Part shown: piece after piece, positions 16,413 through 24,837 of the stretch
How positions within the stretch are numbered: position 1 is the first letter of the stretch
Layout: each line of letters starts with the position of its first letter
Assembly (NCBI GenBank): GCA_934463455.1
Contig: CAKSJU010000012.1
Coordinates: 1 to 31,855 of the forward strand
Origin: an uncultured Clostridia bacterium
GTDB lineage: Bacteria > Bacillota > Clostridia > UBA1381
Direction of reading: 5' to 3'
DNA: 31,855 nt
Notes under the pieces: model-generated
The model's database searches: none
What the model was told of the DNA's origin: nothing
The model's input: only the letters and a program-made list of their open reading frames with translations
Position numbers and translations under genes: made by a program

Positions 16413-17363
16413 TTACCTCAATTCTTTTTTACAGTCCGCAACAATCTGTTTTTCCGCTTCATCTATGCCTATTCCCTCGAGTGTTATACCCGCGGCTCGT
16501 TTATGTCCTCCGCCGCCATAGCTTAAAGCAATAGCCGACACGTCATATTTTCCGTCAGAGCGCAGGCTTACCTTTATTTTTCCGTTTGCTTCACGTACTG
16601 ACACAGCTATTTCGCAGCCCTCAACCTTTCTCGGTATGTTCACCAAATCTCCCAAATCTTTTTCTTTAACATCATATTTTTTAAGCATGTCATCATCTGC
16701 TGCCGCGACACATATTTTCCCGTCTTCATATTCATGAAGATTTTCTGCTATATGACCTTTGAGTCTGATTACATTCCGCGTTTCGGTATCAAAAAGCTTT
16801 CGGCAGATTTCGGCATGATCTATTCCCGTCTCTATCAAATCAGCAGCAATACGCATTGTTTCGGGAGTTACCGAGCTGTATTTAAAACATCCGCTGTCTG
16901 AAGAAATTGCGGTATATAAATAAAACGCAATCTCTTTTGTTATTTCAACTCCAAGTGATTTTATTACTCCGTACACAATTTCACCCGCAGAAGACGCTGC
17001 TCCGACCACAAGATTTTCTTCGGCATAACTGATATTTGTAACATGATGGTCAATATTTACAGTATGTTCGGCTGCTTCAAATATCTTTATTCTGTTCCCG
17101 AGTCTTTTTAAATCTCCGCAGTCAACACAAATACATAAATCATACGGCGGGATTTTTTCATCATTGTATATAATACAGTCCACATCCATAAACTTTAATC
17201 TGTTTTCAATTTCGGCACTTATGTAAATATCGGCTTTTTTGCCCAAAGCCGAAAGTGCCGACTTAATTGCCGCCGCACTGCCGAGTGCGTCCGCATCCTC
17301 CGAAATATGCGTTAATATAGCAGCTTTCGAAGAATTTATTATCAGTTTTTTTATTCTGTCCAC
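16413..17363 (-). CDS. nrnA: DHH-family nanoRNase/pAp phosphatase
   Basis: 316 residues from a GTG at 17361-17363 with AAGGAGG 7 bases upstream. The N-terminal DHH domain has THISEDADALGSA (18-30), CVDCGDL and the DHH triad at 105-107 (IDHHVTN). The C-terminal DHHA1 domain ends with GGGGHKRAAGI. It should bind Mn2+, degrade 2-5-nt RNAs and hydrolyse 3'-phosphoadenosine 5'-phosphate in the cytoplasm. Placement after rbfA is conserved in Firmicutes. A 99-base gap to rbfA contains an AT-rich inverted repeat, but no T-tract or promoter that I would trust. Confidence 0.93.
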   Translation of the reverse strand: MDRIKKLIINSSKAAILTHISEDADALGSAAAIKSALSALGKKADIYISAEIENRLKFMDVDCIIYNDEKIPPYDLCICVDCGDLKRLGNRIKIFEAAEHTVNIDHHVTNISYAEENLVVGAASSAGEIVYGVIKSLGVEITKEIAFYLYTAISSDSGCFKYSSVTPETMRIAADLIETGIDHAEICRKLFDTETRNVIRLKGHIAENLHEYEDGKICVAAADDDMLKKYDVKEKDLGDLVNIPRKVEGCEIAVSVREANGKIKVSLRSDGKYDVSAIALSYGGGGHKRAAGITLEGIGIDEAEKQIVADCKKELR

Positions 17364-17462
17364 AAAGCTCCCTCCTTATTCCAAGCATTCTTTATGCCTG
17401 ATTGTAAAATGCAAATTTTACAAATCAACCGACCCAAGATATTTTCCCGAGCCGGTCAAAAT

Positions 17463-17813
17463 TTATTTTTCATTCTTTTTTAATGAGTTGAAAACTTCAT
17501 TTATATGCGCACCATGCTCTATTGAGCGGTCAAGCTCAAACACAAGCTCGGGAGTATGACGAATCGTCATTTTTCTGCCCAGCTCGCGCCGCATGAAGCC
17601 CGCTGCACTTTTCAGTCCCTCAAGTGCCTTTTTTTGCACCTCGTCATTTCCCATAACGCTTACATATACTTTTGCATAACTTAAGTCATTCGTTACATTT
17701 ACCGCAACAATACTGGTCATCATGGGAATGCGTGAGTCCTTCACCTCACGCATTATTGCACTGAGCTCTCTGCGCATTTCCTCATTAATTTTATTTATTC
17801 TTTCCTTTGCCAT
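17463..17813 (-). CDS. rbfA: 30S ribosome-binding factor A
   Basis: 116 residues. MAKERINKINEEMRRELSAIMREVKDSRI...VAVNVTNDLSYAKVYVSVMG and RHTPELVFELDRSIEHGAHI are characteristic. It assists late maturation of the 30S subunit (16S 5' end). GGAGG lies 7 bases before the ATG. It follows infB by 35 bases, as expected for this operon. Confidence 0.97.
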   Translation of the reverse strand: MAKERINKINEEMRRELSAIMREVKDSRIPMMTSIVAVNVTNDLSYAKVYVSVMGNDEVQKKALEGLKSAAGFMRRELGRKMTIRHTPELVFELDRSIEHGAHINEVFNSLKKNEK

Positions 17814-17848
17814 CTGTTTCCTCCAAAAGAATGTTTCCCATCGGCGGA

Positions 17849-20272
17849 TTATCTCTTAATTTCCTCCATAACAAAACATTCTATTATATCGCCGTCCTTA
17901 ATATCATTAAACTTATCAAGTCCGATACCGCATTCATAGCTGTCGGTTACTTCCTTTACATCATCCTTAAATCTTCTCAGGCTGTCTATTTCACCCTCAT
18001 AAATGACTATGCCGTCGCGCACAAGACGTACTCCGCCGTTTCTTGTGATTTTACCGTCGGTAACATATGCTCCGGCAATTGTGCCGACTCCGGACACTTT
18101 AAAGGTTTGACGTACTTCTGCATGACCGATAACATTTTCTTTATATTCAGGGTCAAGCATACCTTTCATGGCAGCTTCAATCTCTTCTATCGCCTGATAT
18201 ATTACTCTGTACAATCTTATATCTACTTCCTGGCGTTCTGCCGCAGCGCTTGCACCGGCGTCGGGACGAACGTTAAATCCTACTATAATTGCATTCGAAG
18301 CATTGGCAAGCATAACATCCGATTCATTTATAGCTCCTACACCGCCGTGAATTGCACGCACTCTTACCTCATCATTCGAAAGCTTTTCAAGCGACTGTTT
18401 TACCGCTTCTACCGAGCCTTGAACGTCTGCTTTTATAATTACGTCAAGCTCTTTCATATTGCCCTCGTCAATCTGCGAGAACAAATTATCGAGAGATACT
18501 TTAACAGTTGAGTTGAATTTTGTTTCTTTCATTTCGCGCTTTCTTGCGTCGGCAACATCACGCGCAAGCTTTTCATCATGCACAACATTGAATGTGTCGC
18601 CGCCCGAAGGAGCTTCGGAAAGTCCGAGGATTTCAACCGGAGTTGACGGAGGCGCAGCCTTTACTCTTCTGCCTTTGTCATTTACCATAGCTCTGACGTG
18701 ACCTACAGCCGTACCCGCAATTACAATATCTCCTACTTTCAGAGTACCCTCCTGCACCAAAACGGTTGCAACGGGACCTCTGCCCTTATCTATCTGCGAT
18801 TCTATTACAGTACCCTTTGCAGGTTTATTCGGGTTTGCTTTTAACTCTTTCATATCCGCTATCAAAAGCACCATTTCCAAAAGAGTATCGATATTAATAT
18901 TTTTCTTTGCCGAAATTTCAACACAAACGGTATCCCCTCCCCATTCCTCCGGAATGAGCTCCTGTTCAACAAGCATTTGCTTAACTTTTTCGACATTTGC
19001 ATTTTCTTTATCGATTTTATTTATTGCGACAACTATTGTAACACCCGCAGCTCTTGCATGGTTTATCGCCTCTATTGTCTGCGGCATTATTCCGTCGTCC
19101 GCCGCAACAACCAAAATTGCGACATCGGTTACCTGTGCACCGCGCGCACGCATTGTGGTAAATGCCTCATGTCCCGGTGTATCGAGAAAAGTTATATCGC
19201 GGTCGTTTAGTCTTACACTGTAAGCACCTATATGCTGAGTAATTCCTCCGGCTTCCGTAGAAGTTACCGAAGTATTTCTTATAGCGTCCAAAAGCGATGT
19301 TTTACCGTGGTCAACGTGACCCATAACAACGACTACCGGCGGACGCGGAACCAAATCCTCCGGTTTGTCCTCTTCCTCCGCAAATAGTATATCCTCTTTT
19401 GTCAAAACTATTTCTTTTCTTGCTTCAATGCCCATTTCCTCCGCAATCAACGAAGCGGTATCGTAATCGATTGTTTGAGTTATGGTTGCCATAACTCCGA
19501 GCATCATAAGCTTTTTAACTATCTCAGCAGCACCTTTTCCGAGTTTTGCCGCCAAATCTCCGACAGTAATTTCCTCCGGAATTTCAACAAATTCGGGAGC
19601 TTTTTTCTTGATTTCCTGTTTTTTCGGCTGCATCTCCTGCATGGACATTTTTTCACGATTTTTATTCTTTTTCTTCTTTTTGTCTCTGCCGCTTTCAAGC
19701 TTGTTCAAATTATCATCAACAAGACTTTCCAGTCTTTCGGTCGTTTCTATTTTTTCAAGATCTGCCGTAGACGTACGCGTATCAACATATCTTACTTCAT
19801 TTTTTGTCTCTACCACAAATGCGTTTTCTGTTTTTTCGATTTGCTCGATTGTTTCCGCCTTAAGCGGCTTTTCTTCTTTTTTCTTTTTCGGCTTCATCTC
19901 TGCCGCAGGCTTTTTCGGCTCCGGTTTTTTCTCCGGCGCAGCCTTCTTTTCCGGTACGGCTTTCTTTTCCGGAGCTTTCTCCGCCGGTTTTGCCTCTTCC
20001 TTTTTTTCTTCTTTCTCTTCTTTAGCCTTTTCTTCTTTTTCGGGCTTTGTCTCCTCTTTTATCTCTTCTGGCTCGGGTTTTACCAATTCACGGTCACCTA
20101 TATCGTTAAGCTGCGTATATATATCAAACAGCATACCTATTTGCTCCGGCTCCAGAACCGTCATATGATTTTTAACCTCTATTCCCAGAGATGTAAGTTT
20201 TTCTATCGCATCCTTGCTTGTTACGTTCAAATCTTTTGCTATATCATGTACTCTTGTTTTAGAAACTGACAT
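17849..20272 (-). CDS. infB: Translation initiation factor IF-2
   Basis: 807 residues from ATG 20270-20272, which lies 9 bases after AAGGA. The ATG three codons earlier abuts that site and is not usable. The N-domain (VHDIAKDLNVTSKDAIEKL) is followed by a long Lys/Glu/Pro/Ala-rich linker (about 70-145), then a second IF2_N motif (about 230-280). GTPase motifs are GHVDHGKTS (about 318), DTPGHEAF (about 364) and NKID (about 418), and domains II-IV complete the protein. It delivers initiator fMet-tRNA to the 30S subunit and promotes subunit joining. The start overlaps the ylxQ stop by 14 bases, so translation is coupled. Confidence 0.98.
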   Translation of the reverse strand: MSVSKTRVHDIAKDLNVTSKDAIEKLTSLGIEVKNHMTVLEPEQIGMLFDIYTQLNDIGDRELVKPEPEEIKEETKPEKEEKAKEEKEEKKEEAKPAEKAPEKKAVPEKKAAPEKKPEPKKPAAEMKPKKKKEEKPLKAETIEQIEKTENAFVVETKNEVRYVDTRTSTADLEKIETTERLESLVDDNLNKLESGRDKKKKKNKNREKMSMQEMQPKKQEIKKKAPEFVEIPEEITVGDLAAKLGKGAAEIVKKLMMLGVMATITQTIDYDTASLIAEEMGIEARKEIVLTKEDILFAEEEDKPEDLVPRPPVVVVMGHVDHGKTSLLDAIRNTSVTSTEAGGITQHIGAYSVRLNDRDITFLDTPGHEAFTTMRARGAQVTDVAILVVAADDGIMPQTIEAINHARAAGVTIVVAINKIDKENANVEKVKQMLVEQELIPEEWGGDTVCVEISAKKNINIDTLLEMVLLIADMKELKANPNKPAKGTVIESQIDKGRGPVATVLVQEGTLKVGDIVIAGTAVGHVRAMVNDKGRRVKAAPPSTPVEILGLSEAPSGGDTFNVVHDEKLARDVADARKREMKETKFNSTVKVSLDNLFSQIDEGNMKELDVIIKADVQGSVEAVKQSLEKLSNDEVRVRAIHGGVGAINESDVMLANASNAIIVGFNVRPDAGASAAAERQEVDIRLYRVIYQAIEEIEAAMKGMLDPEYKENVIGHAEVRQTFKVSGVGTIAGAYVTDGKITRNGGVRLVRDGIVIYEGEIDSLRRFKDDVKEVTDSYECGIGLDKFNDIKDGDIIECFVMEEIKR

Positions 20273-20591
20273 TTTCACCATTCCTTTCCACTATTCGGCA
20301 GAATTTTTGCTTGATAGCTGCGGCAAAGCTTTTGTCATTTACCGAGACAACCGCTTTTTTTCCGCCGCCGATACATTTTCCGAGTGTATCCATATCGGAG
20401 TATTCCACGTATTCAACATTGTAATATTTGCAGGAGTCAATAATCGACTTTTTTGTATTTTCCGAAGCTTGTGCCGCAATAACAATCAAGCTGCTTTCGC
20501 CCGTTTTTATTGCTTTTTCGCACAAATACACGCCGGATGTAACTTTTCCCGCTTTTTTTGCCATTCCGAGCATTCCGAGAATTTTATCCAT
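20259..20591 (-). CDS. ylxQ: L7Ae/L30e-family RNA-binding protein YlxQ
   Basis: 110 residues. ILGMLGMAKKAGKVTSGVYLCEKAIKTGESSLIVIAAQASENTKK is the RNA-binding L7Ae fold, in the size class that binds kink-turns. AAAGGAG lies before the ATG inside rnpM, and the reading frames overlap by 8 bases. The gene always sits between ylxR and infB in Firmicutes. The RNA target is not settled. Confidence 0.93.
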   Translation of the reverse strand: MDKILGMLGMAKKAGKVTSGVYLCEKAIKTGESSLIVIAAQASENTKKSIIDSCKYYNVEYVEYSDMDTLGKCIGGGKKAVVSVNDKSFAAAIKQKFCRIVERNGENVSF

Positions 20592-20835
20592 CCAAAAGCT
20601 CCTTTACCTGCACATATATTTCGTCCGAAACCTGCATTTTAAAATGCTTTGACAACGCTTTCTTTTTCTTTGCGTTTTCAATACATTTTATGTCTCTGCA
20701 AAAATATGCTCCCCTGCCCGCTTTTTTGCTTTCGGGGTCAATTTGTACAATTCCGTCCGACATTACAACCTTTATCAATTCATGCTTCGGTGCCATTTTT
20801 CGGCAGCCTATACACATTCTTTCGGGTATATGCAT
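20584..20835 (-). CDS. rnpM: YlxR/RnpM RNA-binding protein (DUF448)
   Basis: 83 residues. The start is ATG 20833-20835 with GAGAGG 7 bases upstream; a TTG five codons earlier includes this site. PERMCIGCRKMAPKHELIKVV and KAGRGAYFC...CIENAKKKKALSKHF are the YlxR signatures. The family (named RnpM in Bacillus) is reported to bind the RNase P RNA and modulate its activity. It lies between nusA and ylxQ. Confidence 0.93.
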   Translation of the reverse strand: MHIPERMCIGCRKMAPKHELIKVVMSDGIVQIDPESKKAGRGAYFCRDIKCIENAKKKKALSKHFKMQVSDEIYVQVKELLDG

Positions 20836-20853
20836 CGTTTTTCCTCTCAATTT

Positions 20854-21918
20854 TTATTCTGCTTCTTTTACATCATCGACAGTTACAATATCTATTTTCC
20901 AGCCGGTCAATCTCGCCGCAAGACGGACATTCTGTCCCGACTTGCCGATTGCCAGCGACAGCTGATATTCGGGAACGGTTACACTTGCCGATTTCTCTTC
21001 TTCGTTTACAATAACCGAAAGCACCTTTGAAGGGCTTAAGCTTGAAGCAATATATTCCGCAGGGTCTTCGCTCCATTTTATAATATCGATTTTTTCGTCG
21101 CCCAGTTCTTCGCCTATATTCTGAACTCTCATTCCCTTTGCGCCTATACATGCGCCCTGCGCATCAATGTTCGGGTCTGCCGAATAAACCGCAATTTTTG
21201 TTCTCGACCCCGCTTCACGCGCAATACTTTTAATTTCAACAGTACCGTCGGCAATTTCCGGTACTTCACGTTCAAACAGCTTTCTCACAAATCCGGGATG
21301 AGTTCTTGAAAGTATAATCTGCATCCCTTTTGCTCCGTTTTTCACTTCGCTTATATAGCAGCAAACGTGCTGATGAACATCATAAAAATCATTTATCGGC
21401 TGTTCCGTAGGAGGTATTTCACTCGACGGAAGTACCGCTTCCGCCTTTCCTATATCTATATACAGATTTCCGTGTTCTATTCTTTCGATTTTTCCCGTTA
21501 CTATCTGATTTAGCTTATCGGCATATTCATCATACAAAATTTCGCGTTCCGCTTCTCTCAAGCGCTGAGTTATAACCTGCTTTGCAGTCATTGCCGCAAT
21601 TCTTCCGAAATTTCTCGGCGTAACTTCAACATCGACAATGTCTCCTATATTATATGAGCCGCTTATCTTTTTTGCGTCTTCCAAAGATATTTCGGTTTGA
21701 CCCATTCCGTCCTCGGCTATCTCAACAACCTCTTTTTTTGCAACCACTCTTACCGCACCGGTTTCTCTGTTAAGCTGTACCTCCACATTTTGCGCGGAAT
21801 TGAAATTACGCTTGTATGCCGCAACCAAAGCCGCTTCGAGAGCGTCCAGTATAACATCCGGCTCTATCCCCTTTTCCTTGCATATATCGGATAATGCAGT
21901 TAATAATTCTTCATTCAT
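20854..21918 (-). CDS. nusA: Transcription termination/antitermination factor NusA
   Basis: 354 residues from ATG 21916-21918 (MNEELLTALSDICKEKG), the family start; AAAGGA lies 11 bases upstream. Longer frames from ATGs upstream overlap that site. Domains in order are the N-terminal RNA-polymerase-binding domain (1-125), S1 (GKIERIEHGNLYIDIGKAEAVLP), and two KH domains (DPNIDAQGACIGAKGMRVQ and LAIGKSGQNVRLAARLTGW). As in other Firmicutes there are no C-terminal acidic repeats. It binds RNA polymerase and nascent RNA to affect pausing and termination. It follows rimP with an 80-base gap containing a small GC hairpin. Confidence 0.97.
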   Translation of the reverse strand: MNEELLTALSDICKEKGIEPDVILDALEAALVAAYKRNFNSAQNVEVQLNRETGAVRVVAKKEVVEIAEDGMGQTEISLEDAKKISGSYNIGDIVDVEVTPRNFGRIAAMTAKQVITQRLREAEREILYDEYADKLNQIVTGKIERIEHGNLYIDIGKAEAVLPSSEIPPTEQPINDFYDVHQHVCCYISEVKNGAKGMQIILSRTHPGFVRKLFEREVPEIADGTVEIKSIAREAGSRTKIAVYSADPNIDAQGACIGAKGMRVQNIGEELGDEKIDIIKWSEDPAEYIASSLSPSKVLSVIVNEEEKSASVTVPEYQLSLAIGKSGQNVRLAARLTGWKIDIVTVDDVKEAE

Positions 21919-21951
21919 TTTTCGTTTACATCCTTTCATCTCATAAAACAA

Positions 21952-21966
21952 CCGGCAAACCGCCGG
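21952..21966 (-). terminator. Weak GC hairpin between rimP and nusA (possible attenuator)
   Basis: CCGGC (minus, 21962-21966) pairs with GCCGG (21952-21956) around a 5-nt loop and is followed by TTGTTTTATG on the minus strand. It could be a partial intrinsic terminator or attenuator acting inside the operon; the U-tract is interrupted. Confidence 0.3.
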
Positions 21967-21998
21967 CACATCTCGTCCTTATAATCTGTCGCAAAAAT

Positions 21999-22460
21999 TC
22001 AAAATTCAAAATGCAGTCTTATATATACCGCTTCATCTGTTTTTACATTTATATTTGTTCCGTCGGTGCATATAACCGCAGTTCCGTCGGAATAGTCGGA
22101 CAAAATTCCGGTAAATTCCTTTTTACCGTCAATTGCTTTGTAAAGCTTCACATCAACTTCTCTGCCTATATAATAGAGAAATTCTCTTTCCCAAACAAGC
22201 TTTCTGTCCGCACCGGGTGATGATACTTCAAGAGTATATGCCTCTTTTATGGGATCTTTTTCATCCAATACCGGCTCTATCGCTCTTGAAAACTTTTCAC
22301 AGTCTTCAATCCCGACTCCGTCCGTTTTATCAACGTAAATGCAAAGGATACGGTTTCCGTCTTCTTTTTTACATTCAACATCTACCACATACATATCCAT
22401 TTCGAGCGCAAGCTCATCCGCCATAGCCATAACCGTTGTTTCAACAGAACTTTTCTTCAT
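21999..22460 (-). CDS. rimP: Ribosome maturation factor RimP
   Basis: 153 residues. MAMADELALEMDMYVVDVECKKEDGNRILCIYVDKTDGVGIEDCEKFSRAIEPVLDEKDPI and YTLEVSSPGADRKL are the RimP N- and C-domain motifs. It acts in 30S maturation. GGGGAG lies 6 bases before the ATG. It is the first gene of the nusA/infB operon, preceded by a ~125-nt leader with a strong hairpin. Confidence 0.96.
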   Translation of the reverse strand: MKKSSVETTVMAMADELALEMDMYVVDVECKKEDGNRILCIYVDKTDGVGIEDCEKFSRAIEPVLDEKDPIKEAYTLEVSSPGADRKLVWEREFLYYIGREVDVKLYKAIDGKKEFTGILSDYSDGTAVICTDGTNINVKTDEAVYIRLHFEF

Positions 22461-22535
22461 TTAAACTCCCCTTTCAAAGGCATAAAAATACATATTCTTA
22501 ACAAGACAATACATTTCGGTCTATGCCTAAACTAT

Positions 22536-22564
22536 GAAAGAGTGGGTTATAAACCCACTCTTTC
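22536..22564 (-). promoter_or_regulatory. 13-bp perfect hairpin near the 5' end of the rimP-nusA transcript
   Basis: Arms 22536-22548 and 22552-22564 are exact inverted repeats (GAAAGAGTGGGTT) around a 3-nt loop. Neither strand has a T-tract after the stem, so it is not an ordinary terminator. It starts about 20 nt after the predicted transcription start. It may protect the 5' end, or it may bind a regulator or a product of the operon. Confidence 0.65.
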
Positions 22565-22590
22565 GAAAAAAACTATTCGATGTTATCCTT

Positions 22591-22619
22591 ATTATAACAC
22601 AATATTAGCCTAAATGCAA
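22591..22619 (-). promoter_or_regulatory. Sigma-A promoter of the rimP-nusA-infB operon
   Basis: Minus strand -35 TTGCAT (22614-22619), 17-base spacer, extended -10 TGTTATAAT with TATAAT at 22591-22596. It lies in the short gap after the araC-type gene. Confidence 0.85.
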
Positions 22620-22638
22620 GTATTTTTCAAAAATTTTC

Positions 22639-23454
22639 TTATATTTTCATAAATCTTACATTCGATTCCCTTGCTTCTTTCCTGTATCTTGACGGAGTCA
22701 TCCCCAAATGCTGCTTAAAAACCCTGCAAAAATACATCTGTGAAGTAAAGCCGCATTCGAAGCTTATATCCGTTATTGATTTTTCGGTATTAAAAAGCAT
22801 ACCGCAGGCTTTTTGAATTTTAAGTGTATTTATGTACTGAAATACCGGCATACCGGTACTGCTTTTAAAAATTCTGCATAAATAATACTTTGTTATTCCG
22901 AAAGCCGCCGCAATTTCGTCCAGCGAATTGATTACTTCGTAATTTTCACTTATATAAGAAAGAATATTTGCCAGCAATCCGCCCGAGGCAAGCTCCGGCT
23001 CATATTCTTTATCCGACCTGCTGTGCTTATTTAAAATTGTAAGAAATTCCGCAAGCAATATCGGTTTTTCGTCATATTCCGAAAATTCCTCATAATTATT
23101 CAGCTTTTCCAATATCGCAGTCAATTGAACACATTCATCCGCATCGGGATAATAAATCGGCTCAGCAAAACAAGCAAGTAAATTCTTTATCATTTTCCGG
23201 TTAAAGCATTTTTCCATAAATGTATATGAAAAAGAAACAAGCGTTCTTTCATAATCTCCGCCCAGAGTTTTATGGAAAACATTCGGCGGAACAAGTGCAA
23301 CGCAGCCCGTATGAATATCATACACTCTGTTATCTATAATATAAGAGCGGTTTCCCTCATGCAGATAGTATATTTCATAAACATCATGCGTATGTAAATA
23401 AGGCATCGCTCCGGCAGTGTTGCTTTCATGATAACAAATTTCAAAATGCTTCAT
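22639..23454 (-). CDS. AraC-family transcriptional regulator with cupin sensor domain
   Basis: 271 residues. The N-terminal cupin (HTHDVYEIYYLHEGNRSYIIDNRVYDIHTGCVALVPPNVFHKT) resembles sugar- or metabolite-sensing AraC regulators. The C-terminal double helix-turn-helix includes YYLCRIFKSSTGMPVFQYINTLKIQKACGMLFNTEKSITDISFECGFTSQMYFCRVFKQHLGMTPSRYRKE. AGAGGA precedes the ATG. It sits alone between ftsZ and rimP, with no neighbouring sugar genes, so its targets are elsewhere or unknown. One distant candidate is the rhamnosidase gene of this window, as AraC/RhaS-type proteins often control glycosidases; this is speculative. Confidence 0.92.
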   Translation of the reverse strand: MKHFEICYHESNTAGAMPYLHTHDVYEIYYLHEGNRSYIIDNRVYDIHTGCVALVPPNVFHKTLGGDYERTLVSFSYTFMEKCFNRKMIKNLLACFAEPIYYPDADECVQLTAILEKLNNYEEFSEYDEKPILLAEFLTILNKHSRSDKEYEPELASGGLLANILSYISENYEVINSLDEIAAAFGITKYYLCRIFKSSTGMPVFQYINTLKIQKACGMLFNTEKSITDISFECGFTSQMYFCRVFKQHLGMTPSRYRKEARESNVRFMKI

Positions 23455-23485
23455 TTTTTTGTTCCTCTGTTATTTTTTCATATTG

Positions 23486-23520
23486 AAAAAAGGCGGTGCA
23501 TTTTTCATACACCGCCTTTT
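23486..23520 (-). terminator. Rho-independent terminator of ftsZ
   Basis: Stem AAAAGGCGGTG (23488-23498) pairs with CACCGCCTTTT (23510-23520), 11 bp. On the minus strand it is followed by a T-run immediately after the ftsZ stop. It ends the ftsZ transcript before the araC-type gene. Confidence 0.92.
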
Positions 23521-23523
23521 AAA

Positions 23524-24663
23524 TTAATTTTTCGGTTTCAAAAAGGACGGAACATTTACGTTATCCAATCCCGGATTTACCTTTCTCGAAAAAATATCAT
23601 TTTTCGGAGTCTGGAAAGGCGACGGTTTTGATGAAAAGTCCGGAGCCGACGGAGTCTGACCGAACGGATTTCCGCCCTGCGAACTTCTCTTTGAGCTTGT
23701 GTCCAAGCCTGTTGCAACCAATGTGACTTTAATTTCATCTTTCATTTGGTCATCAACAGCTGTTCCGACGATAATAGTTGCATCCTGCGATACCATTTCT
23801 CTGACGATTCCCGAAACCTCACCCATATCAACAAGTGAGAATTCCGTACCGCCGGTAATGTTGAGCAATACATTTGCCGCACCGGAAATACTTGTTTCGA
23901 GCAACGGACTTTCAATAGCGGCACGAACAGCGTCTTGTGCGGCATTTTCGCCTTTGCCTACGCCTATACCCATATGTGCCACACCGGAATCACGCATAAT
24001 TGTACATACATCCGCAAAGTCGCAGCTGATGATACCGTTTTGCGCAATAACTTCTATAATACCTTCCACACCCTGGCGCAATACTTCATCCGCCAGTCTG
24101 AAAGAATCATTTATACTGATTTTTTTATCGGCAGTTTTAAGAAGCAAATCATTCGGAATTGTAACGATGGAATCCACGCACTGACTTAATTCTTCAATTC
24201 CCGCTTCAGCATTTTTCATTCTTTGAGGACCTTCAAAGAAGAACGGTTTTGTAACAACGGCAACAGTAAGTATTCCCATTTCTTTTGCAAGTCTTGCAAT
24301 TACGGGGGCAGCACCTGTACCTGTTCCTCCGCCCATTCCGGCTGTTACGAACACCATTTCGGTATTATTCAAAACTTCTTTAATTTCATTTTCGGTTTCC
24401 TCGGCAGCTTTTTTGCCTACTTCAGGCTTAGCTCCCGCACCGAGTCCTGCCGTAAGGCGAACTCCTATTTGAATAGCGGTCGGAGCCTTAACGGTTTTAA
24501 GCTGCTGCAAATCGGTATTAACCGCAACAAATTCAGCTTTACTCACACCTGCTTCAATCATTCTGTCAACAGCGTTGTTTCCGCCCCCGCCGACGCCGAT
24601 TACTTTTATTCTCGCTCCGTCGGTCGGCTGAACGGAATCCATTTCCATTTCTATATTGCTCAT
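23524..24663 (-). CDS. ftsZ: Cell division GTPase FtsZ
   Basis: 379 residues from ATG 24661-24663, which has AAGGAGG 8 bases upstream; the longer upstream frame is not used. The tubulin GTP-binding signature GGGTGTG is at 111-117, with NTDLQQL and the T7 loop (IIEVIAQNGIISCDFADVCTIM) present. After a short linker the C-terminal peptide NVNVPSFLKPKN matches the FtsZ tail that binds membrane anchors. It polymerises into the Z-ring at mid-cell. No ftsA lies adjacent. It has its own promoter and terminator, so it is separately controllable from murA-ftsQ. Confidence 0.98.
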   Translation of the reverse strand: MSNIEMEMDSVQPTDGARIKVIGVGGGGNNAVDRMIEAGVSKAEFVAVNTDLQQLKTVKAPTAIQIGVRLTAGLGAGAKPEVGKKAAEETENEIKEVLNNTEMVFVTAGMGGGTGTGAAPVIARLAKEMGILTVAVVTKPFFFEGPQRMKNAEAGIEELSQCVDSIVTIPNDLLLKTADKKISINDSFRLADEVLRQGVEGIIEVIAQNGIISCDFADVCTIMRDSGVAHMGIGVGKGENAAQDAVRAAIESPLLETSISGAANVLLNITGGTEFSLVDMGEVSGIVREMVSQDATIIVGTAVDDQMKDEIKVTLVATGLDTSSKRSSQGGNPFGQTPSAPDFSSKPSPFQTPKNDIFSRKVNPGLDNVNVPSFLKPKN

Positions 24664-24729
24664 TGGTTTATCCTCCTTATTATTCTGCTGTAAGAGATAA
24701 TACACCTATTATCTACATTTTCACATATC

Positions 24730-24758
24730 ATTGTACTATGTTTTTGCAAAATATTCAA
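24730..24758 (-). promoter_or_regulatory. Sigma-A promoter of ftsZ
   Basis: Minus strand -35 TTGAAT (24753-24758), 17-base spacer, -10 TACAAT (24730-24735), about 65 bases before the start codon. Confidence 0.75.
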
Positions 24759-24837
24759 TAGTTATTTTAAAATTTTTTTATTTTCCTTATTTTTTACAGT
24801 TTTTTTATCATTTTTATAGCGTTTTTGAACAAAAACG

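Noticed and set aside
17390..17462. AT-rich inverted repeat (TGTAAAAT/ATTTTACA) between rbfA and nrnA as a terminator.
   Set aside because: No T-tract follows on the minus strand; nrnA appears to be part of the same operon.
19475..20269. Long plus-strand open frame opposite infB.
   Set aside because: It is the antisense of the Lys/Glu-rich IF-2 linker and gives repetitive Phe/Leu/Ser runs; it has no ribosome binding site or family match.
24820..24837. 8-bp inverted repeat CGTTTTTG/CAAAAACG at the ftsQ stop codon as a terminator.
   Set aside because: The stem is mostly A-T, the loop is very short, and the following minus-strand bases are A-rich with no T-tract.
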